64,000 bases of DNA from Pseudomonas sp. QS1027 (GTDB lineage: Bacteria > Pseudomonadota > Gammaproteobacteria > Pseudomonadales > Pseudomonadaceae), in NCBI RefSeq assembly GCF_002814235.1, contig NZ_PHSU01000022.1:1-64000 (forward strand), in the 5' to 3' direction. Positions 41,639 through 50,614 of this stretch are shown here, piece by piece. Numbering within the stretch: position 1 is the stretch's first letter; each line of letters begins with the position of its first letter. The notes below the pieces were generated by a model, which saw nothing but the letters and a program-made list of their open reading frames with translations, was not told the DNA's origin and made no database searches. The position numbers and the translations under genes were made by a program.

Positions 41639-42511
41639 ATGACTGATCCTGTCCTGCTGCCTTATTACCTCGGTTGCCCCTCCTGGAGCGAAAACGCCTG
41701 GCGCGAGTACCTGTACCCGCCTTCCGCGCGCACGACCGATTTTCTCGACCTCTACGCCCAGGTGTTCAACGCCGTCGAAGGCAACACCACCTTCTACGCA
41801 CGGCCCGCACCTGCCACGGTGGAGCGCTGGGCGCAGACCATGCCCGAACACTTTCGCTTCACCGCCAAATTTCCCCGGGATATCAGCCACGGCGGTGACC
41901 TGCGCGACCAGGTCCAGGCGGCCGAAGACTTCCTGCAACTGCTCAAGCCGCTGGGCCCGCGGGTGGCGCCGCTGTGGCTGCAATTGCCGGCCAGTTTTGC
42001 GCCGCAGCGCCTGGCCGAGCTGGCCGGGTTTATCGACGCACTGGAGCGCCCCTTGGCGATTGAAGTCCGTCATCGCGACTTCTTCGCCAAGGGCGACGCC
42101 GAGCGGATGCTCAATCGCATGCTGCTGGACCGGGGTGTCGAACGGATCTGCCTCGATCCGCGGGCGCTGTTCAGTTGCACTTCCAGCGACGCCTCGGTGC
42201 TGCACGCCCAGTCGAAAAAGCCCAAGGTGCCACCCAGGCCAGCGGCGTTCACGCTATTCCCGCAGGTGCGTTTTATCGGGCACCCGGAACTGGAGGCGAA
42301 TGAGCCTTTCCTGACGCCCTGGGTCGAAAAGGTCGCTGGCTGGATCGAGGAGGGGCGCACGCCCTACGTATTTCTGCATACCTCCGACAACCGCCTCGCA
42401 CCGGCGCTGGCGCAACGTTTCCACGCCCGGCTGATGGCGCGTCTGCCTGGCTTGCCAGAGCTGCCTGAGCTATACAGAGGGCCCGCCTCGGAGCAACTCG
42501 GCTTGCTTTGA
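41639..42511 (+). CDS. DUF72 (YecE-like) protein
   Basis: A 290-aa protein of the DUF72 TIM-barrel family (YYLGCPSWSENAWREYLYPP, FNAVEGNTTFYARPAPATVE, RFTAKFPRDISH, FLHTSDNRLAPALAQRFH). The function is not established; family members have been reported as linked to nucleic-acid or redox stress. It starts 13 bp after the small acidic gene and is followed 33 bp later by the ICL/PEPM-family gene, so a three-gene unit is likely. Confidence 0.85.
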   Translation: MTDPVLLPYYLGCPSWSENAWREYLYPPSARTTDFLDLYAQVFNAVEGNTTFYARPAPATVERWAQTMPEHFRFTAKFPRDISHGGDLRDQVQAAEDFLQLLKPLGPRVAPLWLQLPASFAPQRLAELAGFIDALERPLAIEVRHRDFFAKGDAERMLNRMLLDRGVERICLDPRALFSCTSSDASVLHAQSKKPKVPPRPAAFTLFPQVRFIGHPELEANEPFLTPWVEKVAGWIEEGRTPYVFLHTSDNRLAPALAQRFHARLMARLPGLPELPELYRGPASEQLGLL

Positions 42512-42544
42512 TGGCCCCACACTCTCTTTGCCAGGAGTCGCCCC

Positions 42545-43372
42545 ATGGATGCGCAAACCCTTCGAGCCCAAGCCTTCAAGGCCCTGCACGAGCGTGCCGG
42601 AGCCTTCGTGATTCCCAATCCCTGGGATGCCGGTTCGGCAAAAATGCTCGCCGCGCTGGGGTTCGAAGCGTTGGCCACCACCAGCGCGGGCCTGGCGTTT
42701 TCCCTTGGGCGTCCGGATGCCGAAGGGGCCAACTCGCTGAGCGACACCCTGGAAAACGCGCGGAGCATTGTCCTGGCCACGGCATTGCCGGTGGCGGCGG
42801 ATCTGGAAAATGGTTTTGCCCACAGTCCCGCCGGGTGTGCCGAGGCGATTTTGCGAGCGGCTGAAGCCGGGTTGGTGGGCGGCTCGATCGAAGATGCCAG
42901 CGGCCATGCCGACGACCCCATCTACGGGTTCACCCAGGCGGTCGAACGGGTCGAGGCCGCGGTTGCCGCAGCCCGCAGTCTGTCGTTCCCCTTCACGCTC
43001 ACGGCGCGGGCGGAGAACCTGTTGCATGGGCGCCAGGATCTGCCGGATACGATTCGCCGGTTGCAGGCGTTCGCCGAGGCCGGTGCCGGCGTGCTGTATG
43101 CGCCGGGCCTGCGCACCCGCGAGGAGATCCAGGCGGTGGTCAAGGCCGTGGCGCCCAAGCCGGTGAATGTATTGATGTCGGGCGGGGCCAGCCTGTCGGT
43201 GAGCGAGTTGGGCGAACTGGGCGTCAAGCGCATCAGTGTCGGTTCGGCGTTGGCCCGGGCGGCGTACGGCGCGTTCTATCGGGCGGCCGAGGAGATTCGT
43301 GGGCAGGGGACATTCGGTGCGCTGGAGCAGGCGATGCCCTTTGCGCGGATCAATCAGATGTTCAAGGGCTAG
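42545..43372 (+). CDS. Isocitrate lyase/PEP mutase-family enzyme
   Basis: A 275-aa TIM-barrel enzyme with PNPWDAGSAKMLAALGFEAL, LPVAADLENGFAHSP (metal-binding Asp/Glu region) and GGSIEDASG. The group includes oxaloacetate decarboxylases, methylisocitrate-lyase-like and carboxy-PEP mutase-like enzymes. The canonical K-K-C-G-H catalytic segment of isocitrate lyase is absent, so it is more likely a C-C lyase or decarboxylase on an oxo-acid. The specific reaction cannot be named from sequence. Confidence 0.82.
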   Translation: MDAQTLRAQAFKALHERAGAFVIPNPWDAGSAKMLAALGFEALATTSAGLAFSLGRPDAEGANSLSDTLENARSIVLATALPVAADLENGFAHSPAGCAEAILRAAEAGLVGGSIEDASGHADDPIYGFTQAVERVEAAVAAARSLSFPFTLTARAENLLHGRQDLPDTIRRLQAFAEAGAGVLYAPGLRTREEIQAVVKAVAPKPVNVLMSGGASLSVSELGELGVKRISVGSALARAAYGAFYRAAEEIRGQGTFGALEQAMPFARINQMFKG

Positions 43373-43381
43373 GGAAAGGAC

Positions 43382-43996
43382 TCAGGCCGCGAGGCGCAGG
43401 TTCTGTGCCACCAGCGGACGGGCCCAGTTCAGGTCGTAGTCCATGGCTTTCTGCTGTTTGACCAGGGTTTCTTCGTCGAACGGTACATGCGGTTCCAGCA
43501 GATCCAGTTCGAACTCGGCGATCGGCAGGTGCAGCGCACGGGCTTGCGGCGCAGGACCTGGCGCGGGCAGCGGCTGACCGGCGTTGAGGACGATAGGGCG
43601 GACCCAGCCGCTTTCGAAGTCCTGCTGCTTCTGTTGGGCGACCACTTCTTCCGGCGGATAAGGCACGGGCCGCTTCAGCAGGTCCAGATCGAATTCGGCA
43701 ATCGGCAGGAACAGCGGTTCTGGAGGACGGACGGGTGTGTCCTTTACGTCACACTGGCGCTGGTCGACGATGTGCGCCAGCAGCTCGGCGCCGACGGTGG
43801 GTTCCACCGGGCCATCGACTGGAAGTTCTGCCGGGACATTCTTTGCATCCGACGCATCCCCGACCTGTTCGGCCAGCGCCCGGGCAAAGAAATCTTGCCA
43901 CAGGTGACTGACACCGCTCAGTGCCTGGGAATTGCGCAGGCCATAATTGTCGAAGGGCGACAGATAACCTATGGATGTGCTGGTAATGTCTGACAT
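43382..43996 (-). CDS. Uncharacterised protein with a tandem LPIAEF repeat
   Basis: A 204-aa soluble protein. An N-terminal section (residues 1-95) is followed by two copies of a roughly 45-residue unit: LFLPIAEFDLDLLKRPVPYP...VVAQQKQQDFESGWVRPIV and LHLPIAEFELDLLEPHVPFD...LVKQQKAMDYDLNWARPLV, linked by a Pro/Ala segment. Each unit has a hydrophobic strand, a Pro turn, a QQK helix and a W-x-RP-x-V end. No known domain comes to mind. It is convergent with the ICL/PEPM gene (9 bp gap) and divergent from rsmJ. Confidence 0.75.
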   Translation of the reverse strand: MSDITSTSIGYLSPFDNYGLRNSQALSGVSHLWQDFFARALAEQVGDASDAKNVPAELPVDGPVEPTVGAELLAHIVDQRQCDVKDTPVRPPEPLFLPIAEFDLDLLKRPVPYPPEEVVAQQKQQDFESGWVRPIVLNAGQPLPAPGPAPQARALHLPIAEFELDLLEPHVPFDEETLVKQQKAMDYDLNWARPLVAQNLRLAA

Positions 43997-44088
43997 GGCT
44001 CTCGAGTGACGCTCAGGTCTGGCAAAATGCTGGATAATGTTTTTATCGGCAGCTTTTGCCGATCATTAAATTTTTGAGCGTGTTTTTC

Positions 44089-44871
44089 ATGAGTGAGCAG
44101 CAAGCACCGGTCCGTATCAGAGTCGAGGCCCTGGCCGAAGGGTTGCAATCCCGGGCCGAAGCGTGGGCCGAACGCCTCGGTTTGCCGTTGCAGGAAGCCG
44201 ACGCGGAGTTCGCTTTGCAGGTGTCGGAGCAGGGCTTGCAGTTGCAGCAACTGGGGCCGGAGGCGCCTGGCCCGGTCCGCGTGGACTTTGTCGAAGGCGG
44301 CGCGGCGCATCGGCGTCTGTATGGCGGCGGTAGCGGGCAGATGATTGCCAAGGCGGTCGGTATCCAGCCGGGCGTGCGGCCGCGGGTGCTGGATGCCACG
44401 GCGGGCTTGGGCAAGGATGCCTTCGTGCTGGCGAGCCTGGGCTGCGAGATGAGCCTGATCGAGCGCCAGCCGCTGATCGGCGCCTTGCTTGAAGACGGCC
44501 TGGCCCGTGGGCTGGAGGATTTCGATGTGGCGCCGATTGTTTCGCGCATGCACCTGCTCAAGGGTAATTCGATCGAGGTGATGCGCAATTGGGAGGGCGA
44601 TGCACCCCAGGTGATCTACCTTGACCCGATGTTTCCTCACCGTGAGAAAACCGCGCTGGTGAAGAAGGAAATGCGCCTGTTCCGTCCGCTGGTGGGCGAT
44701 GACCCGGATGCACCGGCATTGCTGGAGGCCGCGCTGGCCCTGGCGACCCATCGGGTGGTGGTCAAGCGCCCGCGCAAGGCGCCGTGCATCGACGGGCCGA
44801 AACCGAGCCATGGCCTGGACGGCAAGTCGAGTCGCTACGACATCTATCCGAAGAAAGCCCTGAAGCCCTGA
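44089..44871 (+). CDS. rsmJ: 16S rRNA (guanine-1516 N2)-methyltransferase RsmJ
   Basis: A 260-aa SAM-dependent methyltransferase of the RsmJ family (former DUF548). Signatures are LYGGGSGQMIAKAVG, motif I VLDATAGLGKDAFVLASLGC, VIYLDPMFPHREKTALVKKE (catalytic D-P-M-F region) and VVKRPRKAP. It modifies G1516 of 16S rRNA. ATG at 44089 (MSEQQAPVR) is preferred over the frame opening at 44056. A hairpin ATCGGCA...TGCCGAT (44046-44064) with following T run lies just upstream. Confidence 0.93.
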   Translation: MSEQQAPVRIRVEALAEGLQSRAEAWAERLGLPLQEADAEFALQVSEQGLQLQQLGPEAPGPVRVDFVEGGAAHRRLYGGGSGQMIAKAVGIQPGVRPRVLDATAGLGKDAFVLASLGCEMSLIERQPLIGALLEDGLARGLEDFDVAPIVSRMHLLKGNSIEVMRNWEGDAPQVIYLDPMFPHREKTALVKKEMRLFRPLVGDDPDAPALLEAALALATHRVVVKRPRKAPCIDGPKPSHGLDGKSSRYDIYPKKALKP

Positions 44872-44884
44872 TACGACCGGGCTC

Positions 44885-45520
44885 TCAGGGCCTGTAGGCA
44901 CGCATGAACAACCCCACCACCTCGCGCACGTGGGCCTCGCCCTCGGCGTCGCTCAACGGCTCGCCGCAGCCGTAGAGCAGGCGGAAGTTACCCGCGCCCT
45001 TGAGCAGGCAGAAGAAGTGCTCGGCGGCTTTATGCGGTTTGTCGATCGCCAGGGCGCCGCTCTGGTTGATCCGGCTCAGCAGCCGTTCCATCTCCGTGAG
45101 CATGCGCTGTGGCCCGGCCTCGAAGAAAATCTGCGAGAGCTTCGGGTCCTGGCTGCCCAGGGCCATGATCAGCCGATGCAGGTTCACCGACTCGTCACTG
45201 TTGATCAGGTGATGAAATCCCCGCGCGATGTTCAGCAGCACGCTTTCCACCGGCACGCCTTCGGGCAGGGCGAAGAACAGCTCGGGCAGCTGTTCTGCGC
45301 ATTTGGCCACCACGGCAGCGGAGAACAGCGTCTCCTTGTCGTTGAAATGGCTGTACACCGTCAGCTTTGAAACACCTGCTGCTGCAGCGACTGCGTCCAT
45401 GCTGGTGCTGGCGTATCCATTACTCAGGAACAGATCTTTCGCCGCTTGCAGGACGGCCTGGCGTTTTGCCAGGTCCTTGGGGCGGCCGGGGCCGCTGGGC
45501 ACTGAAAGATTGTCGGACAT
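44885..45520 (-). CDS. mexL: TetR-family repressor, MexL-like
   Basis: A 211-aa TetR repressor. Residues 12-65 form the helix-turn-helix (AVLQAAKDLFLSNGYASTSM, VAAAAGVSKLTVYSHFNDKE), and the C-terminal part is the ligand-binding domain. It is divergent from a two-gene RND pump operon with two or three palindromic operators between them. This is the arrangement of P. aeruginosa mexL-mexJK, where MexL represses itself and the pump. Orthology is inferred from position and sequence type; the inducer is unknown. Confidence 0.85.
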   Translation of the reverse strand: MSDNLSVPSGPGRPKDLAKRQAVLQAAKDLFLSNGYASTSMDAVAAAAGVSKLTVYSHFNDKETLFSAAVVAKCAEQLPELFFALPEGVPVESVLLNIARGFHHLINSDESVNLHRLIMALGSQDPKLSQIFFEAGPQRMLTEMERLLSRINQSGALAIDKPHKAAEHFFCLLKGAGNFRLLYGCGEPLSDAEGEAHVREVVGLFMRAYRP

Positions 45521-45530
45521 TTTCTTACTT

Positions 45531-45576
45531 AATACTGGACTGGTGAGTTTGGTATTAATACCATACTGGCCAGTAT
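45531..45576. promoter_or_regulatory. Operator cluster between mexL-like and mexJK-like genes
   Basis: GGTATTAATACC (45551-45562) and ATACTGGCCAGTAT (45563-45576) are perfect palindromes lying end to end, and AATACTGGACTGGT (45531-45544) repeats a half site. This is the expected target of the divergent TetR repressor and covers both start regions. Confidence 0.75.
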
Positions 45577-45613
45577 AAATATTCTGAGCACCACTAGCGA
45601 AAGGTCCTACACC

Positions 45614-46714
45614 ATGTTCCGCTATGTCATGCCCCTTGCGTTGCCCGTCAGTCTAGCCCTTTTCCTGGCCGGTTGTGGCCATGAAGAGCCGGCCCAGGTC
45701 AGCGTTCGCCCCGCCATGGTGGTGCAGCCACAGCCTTCGGCCCAGGCCATGGACAGCTATCCCGGCGAAGTGCGGGCGCGTTTCGAGCCCGACCTGGCCT
45801 TCCGTATCGCGGGCAAGGTCAGCCGACGACTGGTGGAGGAGGGTGAGCGGGTCAAGGCCAACCAGCCCCTGGCGGAGCTAGACCCACAGGATGTGCGCCT
45901 GCAACTGGAAGCGACCCGCGCCCAGGTCGCGGCCGCCGAGGCCAACCTGAACCTGGTGCGCTCCGAGCGCGATCGCTACAAGACCTTGCTCGACCGGCAG
46001 ATGGTCAGCCGCTCGCAGTACGACAATGCAGAAAACCTCTACCGCTCCGGTGAAGCCCGCCTCAAGCAGATCAAGGCCGAGTTCGACGTGTCCAGCAACC
46101 AGGCCGGTTATGCCGTGCTGCGTGCGCCCCAGGACGGTGTGGTTGCCAAGCGCCTGGTGGAAGTCGGCCAGGTGGTCGCCGCCGGTCAGACGGTCTTTAC
46201 CCTGGCCGCCGATGGCGAGCGTGAAGTGCTGATCAGTTTCCCGGAGCAGGCCTTCGGGCGGTTCAAGATCGGCCAGGATGTGGCCGTGGAACTCTGGTCG
46301 CAGCCGGACCAGCGCTTCAACGGACGGATCCGCGAGTTGTCGCCGGCCGCCGACCCCAAGTCGCGGACCTTCGCCGCCCGTATCGCTTTCAGCGCTGGCA
46401 AGGTGCCGGCTGAGTTGGGCCAGAGCGCCCGGGTGTTTATCCAGGCTGCCGGCGTGGTGCCGTTGTCGGTGCCGCTGTCGGCGCTGACCGCGGAAAACGG
46501 TGCGACCTATGTCTGGCGGGTCCAGGCGGACAACACCCTCAAGCGGACCCCGGTGCGGGTCGGTGCCTTTGGCGAAAAGACCGTACCGGTGTTCGAAGGC
46601 CTTTCGGCCAGCGATTGGGTGGTGGCGGCCGGCGTGCATGTGCTCCATGACGGCGACCTGGTGCGTCCGGTGGATCGCTCCAACCGCGTGGTCAATCTGG
46701 CGGCCAAGGAGTAG
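45614..46714 (+). CDS. mexJ: RND efflux periplasmic adaptor lipoprotein, MexJ-like
   Basis: A 366-aa membrane-fusion protein: signal with lipobox FLAGC (Cys at about residue 21), barrel-sandwich/lipoyl halves (RIAGKVSRRLVEEGERVKAN and VLRAPQDGVVAKRLVEVGQV), an alpha-hairpin between them (QVAAAEANLNLVRSERDRYK), and beta-barrel and membrane-proximal domains. It links the inner-membrane pump to an outer-membrane channel. No outer-membrane channel gene follows, as for P. aeruginosa MexJK, which borrows OprM or OpmH. The pump gene starts 6 bp downstream. Confidence 0.9.
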   Translation: MFRYVMPLALPVSLALFLAGCGHEEPAQVSVRPAMVVQPQPSAQAMDSYPGEVRARFEPDLAFRIAGKVSRRLVEEGERVKANQPLAELDPQDVRLQLEATRAQVAAAEANLNLVRSERDRYKTLLDRQMVSRSQYDNAENLYRSGEARLKQIKAEFDVSSNQAGYAVLRAPQDGVVAKRLVEVGQVVAAGQTVFTLAADGEREVLISFPEQAFGRFKIGQDVAVELWSQPDQRFNGRIRELSPAADPKSRTFAARIAFSAGKVPAELGQSARVFIQAAGVVPLSVPLSALTAENGATYVWRVQADNTLKRTPVRVGAFGEKTVPVFEGLSASDWVVAAGVHVLHDGDLVRPVDRSNRVVNLAAKE

Positions 46715-46720
46715 TCCCCG

Positions 46721-49700
46721 ATGGGTTTCAATCTTTCCGAATGGGCGTTACGTAATCGCCAGATCGTACTGTTCCTGATGATTCTGCTCGCGCTGGTCGG
46801 GGCCTTGTCCTACACCAAGCTGGGGCAGAGCGAAGACCCGCCTTTCACCTTCAAGGCCATGGTTATCAAGACCAACTGGCCAGGGGCCACGGCCCAGGAG
46901 GTCTCGCGGCAGGTCACTGAACGCATTGAAAAGAAGCTGATGGAGACCGGCGAGTACGAGAAGATCATTTCCTTCTCTCGGCCAGGGGAGTCCCAGGTGA
47001 CCTTCATGGCCCGGGACTCGATGCATTCCTCGGACGTTCCCGACCTCTGGTATCAGGTCCGCAAGAAGATCGGCGATATCCGCCAGACCTTGCCGCCGGA
47101 TATCCAGGGGCCGTTTTTCAACGATGAGTTCGGCACCACCTTCGGCAATATCTACGCTCTGACCGGCGAGGGTTTCGACTACGCCGTGCTCAAGGACTAC
47201 GCCGACCGTATCCAGATCCAGTTGCAGCGGGTCAAGGACGTGGGCAAGGTCGACCTGCTCGGCCTGCAGGATGAAAAGGTCTGGATCGAGCTCTCCAACG
47301 TCAAGCTGGCGACCCTTGGCCTGCCGCTGAGTGCCGTGCAGCAGGCCTTGCAAGAGCAGAATGCGGTGTCCACCGCCGGCTTCTTCGAGACCCCGACCGA
47401 ACGCGTGCAACTGCGGGTCAGCGGTAACTTCAAGACGGTCGACGAGATCAGGAACTTTCCGATTCGTGTCGGCGACCGCACCTTTCGCATCAGCGACGTC
47501 GCCGAGGTGCACCGTGGCTTCAACGATCCACCGGCGCCGCGCATGCGCTTCATGGGGGAAGACGCGATCGGCCTGGCAGTGGCGATGAACGACGGCGGCG
47601 ATATCCTGGTGCTGGGCAAGGCCCTGGAGGTCGAGTTTGCGCGTATCCAGAAAAACCTCCCGGCGGGGATGAAACTGAGCAAGGTCTCCGACCAGCCGGC
47701 GGCAGTGAAGACCGGCGTCGGTGAGTTCGTCCAGGTGCTGGTGGAAGCCCTGGTCATTGTGCTGCTGGTGAGTTTCTTCTCCCTGGGCGTGCGTACCGGG
47801 ATGGTGGTGGCGCTGGCGATTCCACTGGTGCTGGCGATGACCTTTGCCGCCATGTACTACCTGGGCATCGGCCTGCACAAGATTTCCCTCGGCGCACTGG
47901 TGCTGGCCCTGGGCTTGCTGGTGGACGATGCGATCATTGCCGTGGAGATGATGGCGATCAAGATGGAGCAGGGCTTCGATCGCCTCAAGGCGGCGAGCTT
48001 TGCCTGGACCAGCACGGCCTTCCCGATGCTCACCGGCACCCTGATCACCGCCGCCGGCTTCCTGCCGATTGCCACCGCGCAGTCGGGTACGGGCGAGTAC
48101 ACCCGCTCGATTTTCCAGGTGGTGACCCTGGCCCTGCTGGCGTCGTGGATCGCGGCGGTGGTGTTCGTGCCTTACCTGGGCGAAAAGCTGCTGCCGGACC
48201 TGGCGAAGATCCACGCCGCCAAGCACGGCAGCGAACAACCGGACCCCTATGGCACGCCGTTCTACCAGCGTGTCAGGCGCATGGTGGAATGGTGCGTACG
48301 CCGCCGTAAAACCGTGATCGTACTGACCATTGCCCTGTTTATCGGCTCGTTGCTGCTGTTCCGCTTTGTACCGCAGCAGTTCTTCCCGGCCTCCGGGCGG
48401 CTGGAGCTGATGGTCGACCTGAAGCTGGCTGAAGGCGCGTCCCTGAACAACACCACCGAACAGGTTGCGCGCCTGGAAGCCCTGCTCAAGGATCACCCCG
48501 GCATCGACAACTATGTGGCCTATATCGGCACCGGTTCGCCGCGTTTCTACCTGCCGCTGGACCAGCAATTGCCGGCCACCAGCTTTGCCCAGTTCGTGGT
48601 GTTGGCCAAGAGCATCGAGGATCGGGAAGTCCTGCGCACCTGGCTGATCAAGGTGCTCGACGAGCAGTTCGCCGATGTGCGGGCGCGGGTGACGCGCCTG
48701 GAGAACGGGCCGCCCGTGGGTTATCCGGTACAGTTCCGGGTGACCGGCGAGCATATCGAGGTGGTCCGCGCCCTGGCGCGCAAGGTGGCGGCCAAGGTTC
48801 GCGAGAACCCGCACGTGACCAACGTGCACCTGGACTGGGAAGAGCCGAGCAAGGTGGTCTACCTGAACGTCGATCAGGACCGGGCCCGGGCGCTGGGGGT
48901 GAGTACCGCCAACCTGTCGCGCTTCCTGCAACTGTCGCTGACCGGTTCGACCGTCAGCCAGTACCGCGAGGACAACGAGTTGATCGAAATCCTCATGCGC
49001 GGCACTGCCCAGGAGCGTAACCAGCTGTCGGCGCTGCCGAGCCTGGCGGTCCCGACGGACAACGGCACCAGCGTGGCGCTGTCGCAGATCGCGACCCTGG
49101 AATACGGTTTCGAGGAAGGCATTATCTGGCACCGCAATCGCTTGCCGACTGTGACGATCCGCGCCGATATCTATGGCCAGGAGCAGCCGCTGAGCCTGGT
49201 CAAGCAGATCATGCCGACCCTGGACCCGGTTCGCGCCGAGTTGCCGGATGGTTACCTGCTGGAAGTTGGCGGTACCGTGGAGGATTCGGAGCGTGGCCAG
49301 GCCTCGGTAAACGCCGGCGTACCGCTGTTTATCGTGGTGGTGCTGACCTTGTTGATGCTGCAACTGCGCAGCTTTTCGCGAGTGGCGCTGGTGTTCCTTA
49401 CCGCGCCGCTGGGCTTGATCGGGGTGACCCTGTTCCTGCTGGTGTTCCACCAGCCGTTCGGTTTTGTCGCGATGCTCGGGACTATCGCCCTGTCGGGGAT
49501 GATCATGCGCAACTCGGTGATCCTGGTGGACCAGATCGAACAGGATATCCGCGCGGGCATGTCGCAATGGCAGGCGATTATCGAGGCGACGGTGCGACGT
49601 TTCCGCCCCATCGTGCTGACCGCCCTGGCGGCGGTGCTGGCGATGATCCCGTTGTCACGCAGCGTGTTCTACGGACCGATGGCGGTGGCGATCATGGGTG

Positions 49701-49786
49701 GGTTGATCGTGGCGACAGCCTTGACCCTGCTGTTCCTGCCAGCGCTGTATGCGGGTTGGTTCAGGGTGAAGAAGACGGCGCCGTAA
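46721..49786 (+). CDS. mexK: RND multidrug efflux transporter, MexK-like
   Basis: A 1021-aa RND transporter of 12 membrane helices and two large periplasmic loops. The proton-relay Asp pair is present in LGLLVDDAIIAVEMM (about residue 405, TM4), and the second half has GMIMRNSVILVDQIEQDIRA. It belongs to the HAE1 drug-efflux branch (MexK/TriC-like rather than MexB by its short periplasmic termini). It should export drugs or biocides such as triclosan-type compounds, using the proton gradient. The ribosome site AAGGAG lies in the end of the adaptor gene. Confidence 0.92.
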   Translation: MGFNLSEWALRNRQIVLFLMILLALVGALSYTKLGQSEDPPFTFKAMVIKTNWPGATAQEVSRQVTERIEKKLMETGEYEKIISFSRPGESQVTFMARDSMHSSDVPDLWYQVRKKIGDIRQTLPPDIQGPFFNDEFGTTFGNIYALTGEGFDYAVLKDYADRIQIQLQRVKDVGKVDLLGLQDEKVWIELSNVKLATLGLPLSAVQQALQEQNAVSTAGFFETPTERVQLRVSGNFKTVDEIRNFPIRVGDRTFRISDVAEVHRGFNDPPAPRMRFMGEDAIGLAVAMNDGGDILVLGKALEVEFARIQKNLPAGMKLSKVSDQPAAVKTGVGEFVQVLVEALVIVLLVSFFSLGVRTGMVVALAIPLVLAMTFAAMYYLGIGLHKISLGALVLALGLLVDDAIIAVEMMAIKMEQGFDRLKAASFAWTSTAFPMLTGTLITAAGFLPIATAQSGTGEYTRSIFQVVTLALLASWIAAVVFVPYLGEKLLPDLAKIHAAKHGSEQPDPYGTPFYQRVRRMVEWCVRRRKTVIVLTIALFIGSLLLFRFVPQQFFPASGRLELMVDLKLAEGASLNNTTEQVARLEALLKDHPGIDNYVAYIGTGSPRFYLPLDQQLPATSFAQFVVLAKSIEDREVLRTWLIKVLDEQFADVRARVTRLENGPPVGYPVQFRVTGEHIEVVRALARKVAAKVRENPHVTNVHLDWEEPSKVVYLNVDQDRARALGVSTANLSRFLQLSLTGSTVSQYREDNELIEILMRGTAQERNQLSALPSLAVPTDNGTSVALSQIATLEYGFEEGIIWHRNRLPTVTIRADIYGQEQPLSLVKQIMPTLDPVRAELPDGYLLEVGGTVEDSERGQASVNAGVPLFIVVVLTLLMLQLRSFSRVALVFLTAPLGLIGVTLFLLVFHQPFGFVAMLGTIALSGMIMRNSVILVDQIEQDIRAGMSQWQAIIEATVRRFRPIVLTALAAVLAMIPLSRSVFYGPMAVAIMGGLIVATALTLLFLPALYAGWFRVKKTAP

Positions 49787-49815
49787 AGCGTGGTCGTTTC
49801 GAGCACCACGATACA

Positions 49816-49880
49816 AGGAGCCTGGCTTGCCAGCGAAGCTTTTAGCGATCTTGAAGACCTGATCGCTGGCAAGGCAGTTC
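49816..49880. repeat. REP-like inverted repeat after the pump operon
   Basis: AGGAGCCTGGCTTGCCAGCGA and TCGCTGGCAAGGC face each other across about 30 bases; the second arm is shorter than in the other BIMEs. Confidence 0.6.
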
Positions 49881-49893
49881 AAGGGGCGGGGTG

Positions 49894-50583
49894 TCAGAGC
49901 GCGCCAAACACCTTCTTCGCCAGGGTGGTGGCCGCCGCTGCCGGGTTGGCGCGGATGTCTTCTTCCTTCTGGGCGATCATCTTGAACAGGCCATCCAGGG
50001 CCTTTTCCGTTACGTAGCCTTCAACGTTGGCACTCTTGGCGTCGAGTACGCCGAGGGTTGCCGCCTGCCCGGCGAACGAGTTGTACTGCTTGGCCAGGCC
50101 CACTTTGTCGGTGGCTTCCTTGACGATCGGCAGGAACTTGGCGCGGATCTGTTCGCGGCTGGTCTTGTCCAGGTACTGGGTCGCCGAGTCCTTGCCGCCA
50201 GTGAGGATGGCCTTGGCATCGGTCACGGTCATCTTTTTCACAGCGTCCACCAGCAGCGCCTGGGCCTGCGGCATGGCCGCTTCCGCCGCCTTGTTCATGC
50301 TGGCTTCCAACTGGTCGACCTGGGCGCCCATGCCGAACTGTTTCATCTTGCTGGCGACCTTGCCGAGGCTGCCCGGCAGCTCGATCTTCACGGCAGGGTT
50401 GTTGCTGAAACCACCTGGTTGGCCAAGGTTGGTCACGGCGGCGACGGCACCCTGGGCCAGGGCATCTTTAAGACCACCGGACGCTTCGCCCTGGGTAAGA
50501 CTGCCGAGGGACAAGGCCAGGGCGTTGACGGAAATCAGCAGGCCCGCGCAGAGGCCGGCCAGACGAAGGGAGGGACGGAGCAT
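49894..50583 (-). CDS. DUF4197 exported protein
   Basis: A 229-aa protein with a signal peptide (residues 1-23, LAGLCAGLLISVNALA) followed by the DUF4197 domain (LSLGSLTQGEASGGLKDALA, VTDAKAILTGGKDSATQYLD, VEGYVTEKALDGLFKMIAQK). It is mostly helical and probably periplasmic. DUF4197 has no established function. It lies at the end of a minus-strand set that includes a decayed small gene and a 206-aa unknown protein. Confidence 0.82.
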   Translation of the reverse strand: MLRPSLRLAGLCAGLLISVNALALSLGSLTQGEASGGLKDALAQGAVAAVTNLGQPGGFSNNPAVKIELPGSLGKVASKMKQFGMGAQVDQLEASMNKAAEAAMPQAQALLVDAVKKMTVTDAKAILTGGKDSATQYLDKTSREQIRAKFLPIVKEATDKVGLAKQYNSFAGQAATLGVLDAKSANVEGYVTEKALDGLFKMIAQKEEDIRANPAAAATTLAKKVFGAL

Positions 50584-50614
50584 GCAAGCTTCCTTGTTGG
50601 GTCAGTTAAGGCAA

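Noticed and set aside
42545..43372. True isocitrate lyase or methylisocitrate lyase
   Set aside because: The canonical K-K-C-G-H active-site segment is missing and the protein is short, so only the superfamily is called.
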